Source: Candidatus Neomarinimicrobiota bacterium (GTDB lineage: Bacteria; Fidelibacterota; Marinisomatia; Marinisomatales; S15-B10). From it: a DNA stretch of 54,013 bases. The notes below the pieces were generated by a model, which worked only from the letters and a program-made list of their open reading frames with translations, was not told the origin of the DNA and searched no databases. Below are positions 38,697 through 47,867 of this stretch, in pieces. The position numbers and the translations under genes were made by a program. Positions within the stretch are counted from its first letter, which is position 1; every line of letters begins with the position of its first letter. Location: contig JASLRT010000023.1 of NCBI GenBank assembly GCA_030743815.1, positions 1 to 54,013 on the forward strand, written 5' to 3'.

Positions 38697-39992
38697 TTAC
38701 TTCCAAGAGGGGTCTTTCTTGACCGATTCCTTTACCCAGCTGTAACATTCACCTGTCGGCTTGATTGAGCCTTTCTTCTTCTCTTTCTCCTCAAGAAAGA
38801 ACCACTCCTCACTGCCAAACATGAGATCATCGCTATTATCCTCAAGATATTTACGATCTCTCTTGAAGCGGTTATGCCCCTTCTCTTCACTGGTCTGGAA
38901 ATAGCCGAAGGCGAGGCGCGCAACAATCTTATCATCCTTGGAAGGATAATCTGCCCTGCACTCCTGAAAAGCACGATAATAGACTAAACCTTTGTGTCCA
39001 TAGGTTTCACCATTATCGGGAGCAATTTTTATGGCTTCCTCAGCCCACCAGAGGGCCTTGCCAAAGTTCATCAGCTCAATGTTTATTTGGGTCACTTCCA
39101 AGGCTGTTTTAAAATCGCGTCTATCCAGTTCAAACAGCTTTTCGCTGGCTTTTGATGCTTCCTCCAGTTCGTCCGCTTTATAGTGTGCATCTGTCAGCTT
39201 GTTCAAGATAAGCTTGGTTGAGACAGAACCGTTTCCGCTGCCTGAGTCTCTCAGGCGCGACAGGACTTTCACCGCCTCGCTGTACTCTCCCGCCCTCATG
39301 AGCTGATCAGCAAGATCCAGACCGAACGATAGGTTTTCCGGATTGTCAGCAAACCGCTGCCTGTAAATATCAATGGGATCTTTCCCCGTCGTCTCGTATG
39401 CTCGTGCCAGATCGCCCTGGGCATCCTTATTATCTGGTTCGATCGCCAGGATCTTTTTGAGAATGTAGATTTGGTCATCGTACCGGCCCACTTCGCCATA
39501 GAGGTCGCTCAGACTCTTCATCGGTTCGGGGTCATCAGGCGTCATGTCACTAATTCTCTCATATTCAAATATCTCTTTTTCCTTGTTGCCAATCCGCTTG
39601 TAGGCATAGGCAAGTCTGTTATGGAGGTTCAGGTTTTCGGGCAGTGACTTCAAACCCTGAAGCAGGACGTACTCTGAACTGTCGAACTTTCCAAGGTACT
39701 CGTATGCAATTGCCCAATACTGATATACTTCTTCCTCACTCCCCTTATCACAGCCGACGTTCACCAATTCCTCATAGACGCGTACTGTTGATGCCCAGTC
39801 CTTGTTTTTATAGTACTCAGCAGCACTGCTTAACATCTGCAGACACTTTATTTCATCGACCGGTTCTCTCTCTACCATAGCTTCTTCATCCACTTCGGAA
39901 GCAGGCGGAACGCAACCAATCGCTAAAAAGATTACTATGAGGAATAAGGTCACTGAGAGCTTGACTCTCAACTCAATAATAGCTTCTGACAT
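38697..39992 (-). CDS. TPR-repeat lipoprotein
   Basis: A 431-residue lipoprotein: after a long N-terminal stretch, a hydrophobic segment ends in a lipobox (FLAIGC, Cys27). At least seven tetratricopeptide-like units follow (YWAIAYEYLGKFDSSEYVLL, NRLAYAYKRIGNKEKEIFEY, GDLARAYETTGKDPIDIY). The last 60 residues are rich in charged amino acids. No enzymatic motif is present. It lies 2 bases from the outer-membrane protein gene upstream, suggesting an envelope-associated scaffolding role, which is inference. Confidence 0.8.
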   Translation of the reverse strand: MSEAIIELRVKLSVTLFLIVIFLAIGCVPPASEVDEEAMVEREPVDEIKCLQMLSSAAEYYKNKDWASTVRVYEELVNVGCDKGSEEEVYQYWAIAYEYLGKFDSSEYVLLQGLKSLPENLNLHNRLAYAYKRIGNKEKEIFEYERISDMTPDDPEPMKSLSDLYGEVGRYDDQIYILKKILAIEPDNKDAQGDLARAYETTGKDPIDIYRQRFADNPENLSFGLDLADQLMRAGEYSEAVKVLSRLRDSGSGNGSVSTKLILNKLTDAHYKADELEEASKASEKLFELDRRDFKTALEVTQINIELMNFGKALWWAEEAIKIAPDNGETYGHKGLVYYRAFQECRADYPSKDDKIVARLAFGYFQTSEEKGHNRFKRDRKYLEDNSDDLMFGSEEWFFLEEKEKKKGSIKPTGECYSWVKESVKKDPSWK

Positions 39993-39993
39993 T

Positions 39994-41232
39994 TTATCTC
40001 CTTCTTCGCTTCACTAACCAGATATCTCCTATAGTCAATCCAATGGTGAATTGACGGATGATCTCAGGATTATCGGTAAGAAACCCTTTTCTACTCGAAA
40101 ACTGAAAACCAAAGTCAATCTGGTTCTGAGTCAGCCCGAACGGGATACCAAGACCTACAGATAATCCCCTCTCAATCAGGGCATCTTCAGCACGGAAAAT
40201 GTAATGTTGTCTTCTATAAAATCCAATGCGGTAATGCAACAGATCAAAGAAGTCCCGCGACCCAATAATACGCTCCCTTAAAAGACCTACACTCAGTCGG
40301 GAAGCGTCCCCGAAAGAACCTGTCAACGAATTGAGGACATAGTCTTCTTTCTCCTTAAAGTAACGGCCTTGATATTCGACTCCAAGATGCAGGTTACCAG
40401 TCAGATGACGAGCAATGCCACCCATGACAGTTACAGGCAGGGGGAATTCCTCGGGAGATTGTTTTTCGGAATCGACATAAGGAAAATAATCCGTCCTGAC
40501 AACCTTTGATTCACCTACCGGTACTTTCAAACCGAGATAAAACGTAGACTTGAGTCGTTCTTTTCGTTGAGATGAAGTGAAGTATAGTGATGCCATGGTA
40601 CCCCGGTACTCGGAGTGTCTGCGGTAGTAAGGATACTCATTATGGTAGTACCCGGACAGAAAGCTGACGGGGAGTAGAGCGGTTGTAGAATCATCGAACG
40701 TTCCGAAGAGAAAGTCGAGATTCAGTCCAAAAGAATTGGTCTCATTGAAGCGCCAAGTACCGCCGATAAAAAAACTGCTGATGCCGCCAGAACCGATTAG
40801 ACTCTTTGCCATGCCGAGCGTATCATCCGCAAAGATCACCGACGCGGCACTGCTGTCAACAATAGAGAACTGTTTGCGCGACAAGGGCGCAACACCTAAC
40901 CCCAAGGCATATTTGCCACGGATGGGAATAATGAACGACGCATTCGCCAGACGTCCGAAACCCGCCCTAGACTCACTTCCACCGTATTGAACTTCGCCTG
41001 TATTATAGTGCGCTGAAAGCAATGTAAATGTCAGGTTAGCCCAAGTTGAAGGATTCTCAAAAGAGAACCAAGAACTGTGAGCGGAGACCAACCCTACACC
41101 ACCATAACCCACACTTGCGGCCGCTCCGCGGTCCAGGATGATTCCGTGCAGAGCAGAATTGTAAGGTGACTGACCGTAAGTAACAGCCGTCAAGACAAGA
41201 AACGACAGCAATCTCACTCTAAGGCAACGCAT
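39994..41232 (-). CDS. Outer membrane beta-barrel protein of unknown function
   Basis: About 412 residues from the preferred ATG at 41232, where a standard signal peptide begins (MRCLRVRLLSFLVLTAVTYG). An ATG at 41289 would add 19 residues that overlap the upstream gene and lack signal-peptide character. Alternating strands with aromatic residues (GLGVAPLSRKQF, NSFGLNLDFLFGTFDD, HLGVEYQGRYF, QIDFGFQFSSRKG) indicate a barrel similar to FadL/PorV-like proteins. The N-terminal RGAAASVGYGGVGLVSAH resembles the opening of such barrels. It follows a lipoprotein gene with a 14-base overlap. Confidence 0.72.
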   Translation of the reverse strand: MRCLRVRLLSFLVLTAVTYGQSPYNSALHGIILDRGAAASVGYGGVGLVSAHSSWFSFENPSTWANLTFTLLSAHYNTGEVQYGGSESRAGFGRLANASFIIPIRGKYALGLGVAPLSRKQFSIVDSSAASVIFADDTLGMAKSLIGSGGISSFFIGGTWRFNETNSFGLNLDFLFGTFDDSTTALLPVSFLSGYYHNEYPYYRRHSEYRGTMASLYFTSSQRKERLKSTFYLGLKVPVGESKVVRTDYFPYVDSEKQSPEEFPLPVTVMGGIARHLTGNLHLGVEYQGRYFKEKEDYVLNSLTGSFGDASRLSVGLLRERIIGSRDFFDLLHYRIGFYRRQHYIFRAEDALIERGLSVGLGIPFGLTQNQIDFGFQFSSRKGFLTDNPEIIRQFTIGLTIGDIWLVKRRRR

Positions 41233-42478
41233 AGAGGATCTCCAAGCGTGGCGCTGTTCCGGCCAGATCACCGGTATGTAGAGCGACATAATCGAAAACG
41301 GATGGTGAACTGACCATCATTAGTTTGAGCCCAAGATTCGTGATTGAAGAATCTTCCACCACTCGTTCACTAATGATCGACTGGAAAACATCCTTCACAT
41401 CCAGAACAAAAGTAGAATCGCTGATCACTGCCGTCGGAGAAATGGTACCCGCCACGATCAAATGCTCAAAAGTATCTTCTTCCATGACGCCTTCCCCCCA
41501 CATCCAGCTGTCAACAGTATCGGAGAGTGTAAATATCTGCACCTTAGTGTCGCTTTCAGAGGTGATTGCACTCGCACTATGAGCAACTGGCAGGATCAGG
41601 TTTGCAGCGATGACTACGGCAATAGAGGGGATCTCCAGCGACTCCAGATCTGCCCGGATGAGAGTGCGCAGACCTGCTGCAGCACCGGCATAGCTCAAGG
41701 TCGTGTCAAAATGCGCATTATCAAGCGGTGGCGGAATCACTATGGAGAGATCATCTACGATGTTCACCGTTATAGTTGAATCAATCGGAACGGCTGTTGT
41801 GTCAGCAGCACTATCAGGAGCAGTATGATAAAAAATCCTGAATGCAGGCTGGTTCTTCGTGCTCTCGGAAGAATGAAAAGCGAGCATGGTTGAAAGATCG
41901 TCCGCTGCTTTGACAACAAACAACCGCTCCTCATTCGCCGTATCCGCCAGACTCATAACAAAGCTGGAGTCTAGCCGGAATTTTACATGTGTCAGGCCAG
42001 CGGTATCGATGGAAGTGAATGACGGCAGTTTGAGAGAATCCGATGGTAACCAGTCAATATTGGTGTAATTTGACTCAATCTCAGAATAGAGCGTATCAGA
42101 CTCAAAATAACCGAGTGTCAACGGTATATCGTTGAGCACTGTATCGGTTTTGGAGGTATCAAGCGTCATCTCAAAATGTGCGCTGTCCACTAACATGGAT
42201 GATGTTATCACATCTGAAACAGTACTAAGTTTGAAGAAGGTAAACGGCATCTCAAAGTCGCGTTTCTTGCCAAAGTAAAGAGCTCCATGACCTCCCAGCG
42301 ACGGGGGAATCTGATATGTCTTGAAAATAATTTCGTTAGTTATAACATCGTGTGGATGTACAAAGGTGTCTTCATTCAACTCTGTAACGAACGGATCATC
42401 TGTACAGGCAAAGAAATAAGAGACAAGAATGAACAAAAAAACGGTCAGCTTGCGGAGTTTATAAATGTATCTGGTCAA
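41219..42478 (-). CDS. Hypothetical lipoprotein with DNRLRE-like beta-rich repeats
   Basis: A 419-residue exported protein; the signal peptide ends in YFFAC (Cys25), a probable lipobox. It is rich in Ser, Thr, Asp and hydrophobic strand pairs. Two stretches around residues 65-200 and 260-415 share a pattern of short strands (SSMLVDSAHFEMTL and AVVIAANLILPVAHS), loosely like the DNRLRE domain. I do not recognise a firm family. It starts the three-gene set of lipoprotein, barrel and TPR lipoprotein, which probably form one envelope complex (inference). Confidence 0.65.
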   Translation of the reverse strand: MTRYIYKLRKLTVFLFILVSYFFACTDDPFVTELNEDTFVHPHDVITNEIIFKTYQIPPSLGGHGALYFGKKRDFEMPFTFFKLSTVSDVITSSMLVDSAHFEMTLDTSKTDTVLNDIPLTLGYFESDTLYSEIESNYTNIDWLPSDSLKLPSFTSIDTAGLTHVKFRLDSSFVMSLADTANEERLFVVKAADDLSTMLAFHSSESTKNQPAFRIFYHTAPDSAADTTAVPIDSTITVNIVDDLSIVIPPPLDNAHFDTTLSYAGAAAGLRTLIRADLESLEIPSIAVVIAANLILPVAHSASAITSESDTKVQIFTLSDTVDSWMWGEGVMEEDTFEHLIVAGTISPTAVISDSTFVLDVKDVFQSIISERVVEDSSITNLGLKLMMVSSPSVFDYVALHTGDLAGTAPRLEILYALP

Positions 42479-42507
42479 GGTGAGTCTATAAGTGAAACGA
42501 GAAAGTT

Positions 42508-43350
42508 TCAGGCAAAAAGCTCTTCGATAAAAACGTTTATTTCGTCCGCGACCGTTCTATAGTTTTCCTCTGAACTATCTTTCAAAGAAACCGTTCTTAA
42601 CTTTGATTCAATAGCTTTGTATGAGGATTCAAAGTCAGTATGGGAGGAAAGTTCCTTTGAGATTTCGGAGCCGGGGCGATCAATTGCAATCACAAGATCG
42701 GCAAATTGACATGCTACCACAAGAGAATTCCTACTCTTCCCCTCACCGCCGGAACTTTCTACTTTGACTCCCAGCTTCTCATAGATTCCGGCTGAAACTT
42801 GAGCATAGTCGTCCAAGCTGTGAAGAAGTTGTACCGTTTTGATATCTTTGTAGAAATCTTTACCAGCGAAAAGTTGCTTGTATACTATAGGTACCGATGC
42901 CGATTGCCAGTCGTTACACAAGATGACATCCGGACTCCAGAAAAGGTGTGTCAGCATACAGAGAGCCGTTTTACTGAAAAAGGCAAACCTTTCATCATTG
43001 TCACTTAGAGGACGACCATTCCGCGATTTATAGAGCAGAGGATTCAACGGCTGAAACCAGTCAGGGTGTTCCATGAAATAGACTTGCACCCGTGTCTTGG
43101 GAATGAACGCCGATTTTGCTGAGGCCATCACAATATCGCCATTCATTTCACATTCGATCTCGCGCAGTCTGATGACTTCTCTTAGTGTATACTTCCGTTC
43201 GCTGATGAACCCGTACTTCGGCGACGTCAGCCTGACGTCATGTTTGTGCTCCTGCAGTCTTATGGGCACATATCTGGCAAAATGTGCCAGATCGCCAGTT
43301 TCCGAAAAGGGGATGATTTCAGATACTAAAAAGTAGATTTTTCGTGACAT
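42508..43350 (-). CDS. Single-domain glycogen/starch synthase-like protein (GT5 N-terminal domain)
   Basis: A 280-residue protein matching only the N-terminal catalytic half of glycogen synthase. MSRKIYFLVSEIIPFSETG is the family opening (normally KxGGL follows EVAPFAKTGG), and DVILCNDWQSASVPI is the conserved D-W-Q/H-T region. The C-terminal GT1-type domain that binds ADP-glucose is missing, although the frame is complete from ATG to stop. The KxGGL lysine loop is altered to ETGDLAHF, so catalysis is doubtful. Short forms occur in Bacteroidota. It sits between the YbgF-like gene and the lipoprotein set. Confidence 0.75.
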   Translation of the reverse strand: MSRKIYFLVSEIIPFSETGDLAHFARYVPIRLQEHKHDVRLTSPKYGFISERKYTLREVIRLREIECEMNGDIVMASAKSAFIPKTRVQVYFMEHPDWFQPLNPLLYKSRNGRPLSDNDERFAFFSKTALCMLTHLFWSPDVILCNDWQSASVPIVYKQLFAGKDFYKDIKTVQLLHSLDDYAQVSAGIYEKLGVKVESSGGEGKSRNSLVVACQFADLVIAIDRPGSEISKELSSHTDFESSYKAIESKLRTVSLKDSSEENYRTVADEINVFIEELFA

Positions 43351-43389
43351 TATTGTCTCTCCTAAACTGGCACAGGTGAGTTAAAATAA

Positions 43390-44244
43390 TTACAGCTGAC
43401 GGAGATACTGCTGTGCCCTTTGGGTATACTCGCTGTCAGGATATCGATCAAGGAGTTTCTGAAACTCATCACGGGCTTTGTCCAGATTACCCATTTTCTG
43501 ATGACAGATTCCTAGTTTTATCTGGGCATCGTCCCACTTGTCATTCTCCTCAAACTGAAAAACTTTCTGAAACTCGAGAACGGCCCGTTTGTAATTCTTA
43601 AGCGAATAAAAAGCTTCGCCAAGCCAATACTGACTGTTATCAGCCAATTTGTGATTCGGATCAGCACCAGCCAGAGCAGAGAAGCCTTCAATAGCTTTAT
43701 GAAAGTCACCGTTCTGATACTGACTGAGAGCCTTCACATAGTTACGTTTGAACTCATCTGAACTCATCCCGCCGGCCCTACTCTCCGCTTTGCCTATCCG
43801 CATGCCGTAAAGTTCATTGAAGCTCTTTGTCAGTGTAACGATCTTATTCTCGATCATCATGAGCTGCTGCAGAATCTGCAAGTTACTGCTGTCAGAATAA
43901 GCGGCCTTATCCTCCAGAATCTTTATCTTGTTTTGGAGCGTATTTATTCGATTGATTACCATAATGGTGGCACTATCTGACTGGGCCTTCGAGGAAACCA
44001 TGGCATTGAGAGCGTTTTCCACATCCGGGATCACAATCCCCATAAGCTGGTTCAACTTAGTCTCCAGCGTAGCCACCCGCTGTTCTAACTTGGCTGCCTG
44101 CTCACCCTGCGAACTGGAAGTTCTTTTCGTCTGTGATTGACGGGCTTGAGGCGGTGAATTAACAGTGGGCTCTGGATCCACAGCGTGGGTCACACCAAGC
44201 AAGATGACCATAAAACTCAGTACGCGTACTGTACGAATTATCAT
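43390..44244 (-). CDS. CpoB/YbgF-like TPR protein (Tol-Pal associated type)
   Basis: About 284 residues from ATG 44244, where the signal peptide starts (MIIRTVRVLSFMVILLGVTHA). An ATG at 44319 would add 25 residues without such character. An Ala/Gln/Ser linker and coiled coil (about 50-160) precede three C-terminal TPRs with the YbgF pattern: YVKALSQYQNGDFHKAI, DNSQYWLGEAFYSLKNY and AQIKLGICHQKMGN, ending LLDRYPDSEYTQRAQQYL. In E. coli CpoB ties peptidoglycan synthesis to Tol-Pal. It lies next to rodA here, in keeping with envelope growth. Confidence 0.85.
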   Translation of the reverse strand: MIIRTVRVLSFMVILLGVTHAVDPEPTVNSPPQARQSQTKRTSSSQGEQAAKLEQRVATLETKLNQLMGIVIPDVENALNAMVSSKAQSDSATIMVINRINTLQNKIKILEDKAAYSDSSNLQILQQLMMIENKIVTLTKSFNELYGMRIGKAESRAGGMSSDEFKRNYVKALSQYQNGDFHKAIEGFSALAGADPNHKLADNSQYWLGEAFYSLKNYKRAVLEFQKVFQFEENDKWDDAQIKLGICHQKMGNLDKARDEFQKLLDRYPDSEYTQRAQQYLRQL

Positions 44245-44370
44245 AATGTGATCAATTAACAGACTCCAACCTCGGCAAAATAGACCTTGGAAGTTACTCT
44301 TCTCGACGGTAACTATCAACAGTTTTTGGTCCTAAAAATTGTTACACAATCGGTCAAGTTCGTTCCGCAG

Positions 44371-45594
44371 TTATTCGTTGAACTCTACCGACATATTCAT
44401 TGCAAGCCCCAGCATGGCATAACAAGAAAGAAGAAAGGTCCCTCCATAGCTGAGAAACGGAAGCGGCAACCCTTTCACCGGCAGAAGATTCACTGTCATA
44501 CCTACATTGACAAAGATATGAGCAAGGAAAAGTGTGGCAATCCCAATGAGAACGAGGCTAGGAAAACGTTCAACGGTTTTATACGCTGAATGAATCAGAT
44601 CCAGTACCAGAAACGCGAACAGACCAAGTATCAGACAGACGATCACAAATCCGAATTCTTCACCGATGACAGAGAAAATGAAGTCCGTCTCCTGCTCCGG
44701 CAGGAACTTAAGATGCGTCTGGGTTCCTTTCCCCCACCCCTTACCCCAGAAGCCGCCTGAGCCGATAGCTGTCTGGGATTGAATGACCTGATAAGCAGCG
44801 CCCTTGGGATCGCGCGAGACATCGAAGAATACGAGGATTCTTTCCTGATGATAAGGCTTCAGCTGACCCCAGAAATACGGTGTCAGGAGACCGAGGAAGA
44901 TATTACCGAAAAAATTGCTAAGCCCAACCCTTAGTGTCGGCCGGGAGCGGTAGAGAATAACGGCCAAAATGATAATCCACAGCGTGAATGAGTAGTAGTT
45001 GGACGCTGTCATAATACTGAGTATAGGAGCCAGAAGTAAAAACAGGTGGACAGGTTTGGCACCAACCCAGAAGAGCATGGGAATAACGGGAGTGAGTACG
45101 ATGATCGCAGAGCCCAGATCGGACTGTCTCAGAATAACAGCTGCTGGGATAAGCGCAATTATGATAGGAAAAGCCAGCGAATAAATTTTCTTCATTTCAA
45201 GATTGTAGTCCGACAAATACCTCGCCAGGGCGATTACCAAGAACCACTTAATCGGCTCGGACGGCTGAAAACTGACGCTTCCCAGAGAGATCCATCTATG
45301 AGTCCCCGCTACAGTACCCGTAAGAAAAGGAATCAGCAATGCACCAAGTCCCAGCCCAAAGGCAACGTAAGCATACTTATGAATAATCCTAGTTGAAGGA
45401 GAGAAACAGACAACAAAGATCAAAAGAGAAGGAATAATCCAGAGAGCGTGCTTTGCGAACCTGGATGACAGGGAAATTTCACCTGCGTGGGAAGCGATAC
45501 TATAAAGGGCCAGCAAACCGAACCCGGTCAATATCAGACCAATTACGAGCCATCTTACAGAAGATTCTCCCAGCTTTGAGATAAAACGAATCAT
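44371..45594 (-). CDS. rodA: Rod shape-determining peptidoglycan glycosyltransferase RodA
   Basis: A 407-residue SEDS-family membrane protein that polymerises glycan strands in the elongasome. SLGSVSFQPSEPIKWFLVI (catalytic region preceding the helix), QSQTAIGSGGFWGKGWG, FLPEQETDFIFSVIGEEFG and the C-terminal MTVNLLPVKGLPLPFLSYGG are diagnostic. About ten helices are visible. The ATG overlaps the stop of mrdA by 4 bases. Confidence 0.96.
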   Translation of the reverse strand: MIRFISKLGESSVRWLVIGLILTGFGLLALYSIASHAGEISLSSRFAKHALWIIPSLLIFVVCFSPSTRIIHKYAYVAFGLGLGALLIPFLTGTVAGTHRWISLGSVSFQPSEPIKWFLVIALARYLSDYNLEMKKIYSLAFPIIIALIPAAVILRQSDLGSAIIVLTPVIPMLFWVGAKPVHLFLLLAPILSIMTASNYYSFTLWIIILAVILYRSRPTLRVGLSNFFGNIFLGLLTPYFWGQLKPYHQERILVFFDVSRDPKGAAYQVIQSQTAIGSGGFWGKGWGKGTQTHLKFLPEQETDFIFSVIGEEFGFVIVCLILGLFAFLVLDLIHSAYKTVERFPSLVLIGIATLFLAHIFVNVGMTVNLLPVKGLPLPFLSYGGTFLLSCYAMLGLAMNMSVEFNE

Positions 45595-47366
45595 CTAAAT
45601 GTCAATTGATCCTTTTTATCTTGGAAGTATTCGCGGACGATACGAGCGGCAAGAGGCGCGGCGGCAGTACCACCTTTACCCCCGTGCTCCACCAGAACCA
45701 CAAGAGCAATCTTCTGATCACCTTTTTCAGCAAATCCTATAAACCAGGCGTGCAAGTCACCAAGGGGGTTCTGCGCCGATCCCGTTTTACCAAAGAAATT
45801 GACATCTGAAGCAACAAAACCCGGACTGTATGCTGTTCCATCAGGGCTGTTTACTACATCAAACATCAAGCGGCGAATCCTTGACCAAGTAGATTGTTTA
45901 AGAAACAGACGATCGCGTATCTCCCTGATTTTTGATTCACTCTCTGCTTGAATAAGTGTCAGCTTTGGGATTTCGCCCCTGGCGGCCAACAATGCCGCAA
46001 AATGCGCCATCTGAAGCGGGGTTACCAGGATATCACCCTGACCGATGGCTATATTCAGGAGATGCCCTTTTGTCCAGCCACGTTTCCCATATTTCCCGTC
46101 CATGAAAACGGTATTAGGAACGGTACCGCCATATTCTTCTGTTACCTCAACCCCTGTCTTTTGACCAAAACCAAACATCATTGCGTAACGATGCCATGAA
46201 TCGAGCTTAATGCGCTGAACAAGCTGATAGAAGTAAATGTTACAAGATTCTACTATCGCTCTCGATAGATTCACGACTCCGTGGCCTTCCTCTTTCCAAC
46301 AGCCGTAAAATCGATCACCGTAGTGATAAGTTCCTGAACAGGAAACGGTCCAGCCGGGATTAACCAATCCTTCCTCAAGAGCAGTAATAGTAGTAATGAG
46401 CTTCATAGCTGAACCGGGAGGATATATACCCTGTACGGCTCTATTAAAGAGCGGTTTGTTGCCGTCCCCGGTGTATTTTCTCCACACCTCAGGTTCCATA
46501 AAACCAGCGAAATCCTCCAGTTGATAGTCCGGCTTACTCACCATAGCCAACACTTGACCCTTCACAGCATCAAGAACAATTGCCGACCCAATCTTGCCCT
46601 CCATGATATATTCAATATTACCTTGGAGATTTCCGTCAACAGTCAGATGGATATCTTCGCCGGGTACCGCTGGAATAGGCGGTCTTTCTTTGACCGTACC
46701 GACTTGTCTGCCGTACGCATCCACCTGTTGAAAATAGGTGCCTTTCTTCCCGCGGAGTACAGATTCGAACTCTTTCTCTATTCCCTGAGCACCGATAAAA
46801 TCGCCAGGCAAATAGTCCGGACCATCAAGTTCACTGCGGGCAATCTCGCGTAGATAACCGAGCAGGTGAGAAGCTCTAACTCTTTCCAGTTTAGGATAAT
46901 AACGGACGGGGAATTCAGAATAGATAACGCCGGGGAGCTGATTCTTGTGTTCTTCTACCAGACTTAATCTTTCTATGGGGACATCGCGTGCGATGCGAGC
47001 CGGGAGGAAGCGGCCTCTATAGTATTTATTAAGATTCTCAATTACTTCGGCACTGTTCATTTCGAGATAGCTGGCAACAATCTTCAACTCCCGATCTTTA
47101 TCAACTATTTCATCCCTGATAATAGAAATAGTGTAAACTGACCGATTCGCTACCAGAATATTCCCGTACTTGTCTAGAACTTTCCCTCGAGGAGCATAGG
47201 TGGTGATGGGACGGACGCGATTATATTCTGACAGCTCAAAGAATTTGTCGTACCGATAGATTTGAAGAATGAAGAATTTGGTGATCAGTAGAGCAAACAG
47301 CGCCGCCGCCACACCATAAACAACATTCCTTTTACCAGTGGTGACATATATTTCACTCTTCAGCAC
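45591..47366 (-). CDS. mrdA: Penicillin-binding protein 2 (peptidoglycan transpeptidase)
   Basis: A 591-residue class B PBP and partner of RodA. One N-terminal membrane helix (about 13-32) precedes the dimerisation domain with YAPRGKVLDKYGNILVANR. The transpeptidase motifs are SxxK in PGSAMKLI, SxN in VESCN and KTG in FFGKTGSAQNP. Length matches PBP2. It sits 6 bases after mreD. Confidence 0.96.
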   Translation of the reverse strand: MLKSEIYVTTGKRNVVYGVAAALFALLITKFFILQIYRYDKFFELSEYNRVRPITTYAPRGKVLDKYGNILVANRSVYTISIIRDEIVDKDRELKIVASYLEMNSAEVIENLNKYYRGRFLPARIARDVPIERLSLVEEHKNQLPGVIYSEFPVRYYPKLERVRASHLLGYLREIARSELDGPDYLPGDFIGAQGIEKEFESVLRGKKGTYFQQVDAYGRQVGTVKERPPIPAVPGEDIHLTVDGNLQGNIEYIMEGKIGSAIVLDAVKGQVLAMVSKPDYQLEDFAGFMEPEVWRKYTGDGNKPLFNRAVQGIYPPGSAMKLITTITALEEGLVNPGWTVSCSGTYHYGDRFYGCWKEEGHGVVNLSRAIVESCNIYFYQLVQRIKLDSWHRYAMMFGFGQKTGVEVTEEYGGTVPNTVFMDGKYGKRGWTKGHLLNIAIGQGDILVTPLQMAHFAALLAARGEIPKLTLIQAESESKIREIRDRLFLKQSTWSRIRRLMFDVVNSPDGTAYSPGFVASDVNFFGKTGSAQNPLGDLHAWFIGFAEKGDQKIALVVLVEHGGKGGTAAAPLAARIVREYFQDKKDQLTFR

Positions 47367-47372
47367 TGAAAG

Positions 47373-47867
47373 TTATGCCAGCTTATCGTTTGGGTGAACG
47401 CGGTGAAAAGGGACGATAATCTGCATTATGCCGATGAAGACAAACGTGTATCCCGCAACCAGAATCCACGTTCCCCAGAAAAGAGGCTGAGAAGATTCAT
47501 AAACACTCTGATAGCGTACATAGACGTACACAACGAAGTGCAACAGTCCCACAGCTACCCAGGCAATGTGAAATACGAAAGGATTCATACGGTGGAACTT
47601 TCCCTGCAATCTTCCAATCAGGAAACCGGTAATGGACTTCGTCAGAGGTGCCAAACCGATAAGGGATCCGGCACTGAGAAAATCTTCAATGATGCCGAGA
47701 GCGAAGCCGTAGATAACTCCCTGCATGCTTCCGTTCTTCAAAGCCAAGTAGATGACAAAAATAAGGAGGAAATCGGGGCGGATGCGTTGAATTGTCAGGT
47801 ACTCTGACAGGACAAACTGAAGCAGAAAAACTGCGAAGGCTCCAATGGCAGGATGTCTCCAGTTCAC
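47373..47867 (-). CDS. mreD: Rod shape-determining protein MreD
   Basis: A 164-residue protein with about five membrane helices. RIRPDFLLIFVIYLALKNGSMQG and GFALGIIEDFLSAGSLIGLAPLTK have the family pattern of a G-x-x-x-D/E after the second helix. MreD bridges MreC and the elongasome enzymes. The overlap with mreC (4 bases) and the mreB-C-D-mrdA-rodA order confirm it. Confidence 0.93.
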   Translation of the reverse strand: MNWRHPAIGAFAVFLLQFVLSEYLTIQRIRPDFLLIFVIYLALKNGSMQGVIYGFALGIIEDFLSAGSLIGLAPLTKSITGFLIGRLQGKFHRMNPFVFHIAWVAVGLLHFVVYVYVRYQSVYESSQPLFWGTWILVAGYTFVFIGIMQIIVPFHRVHPNDKLA

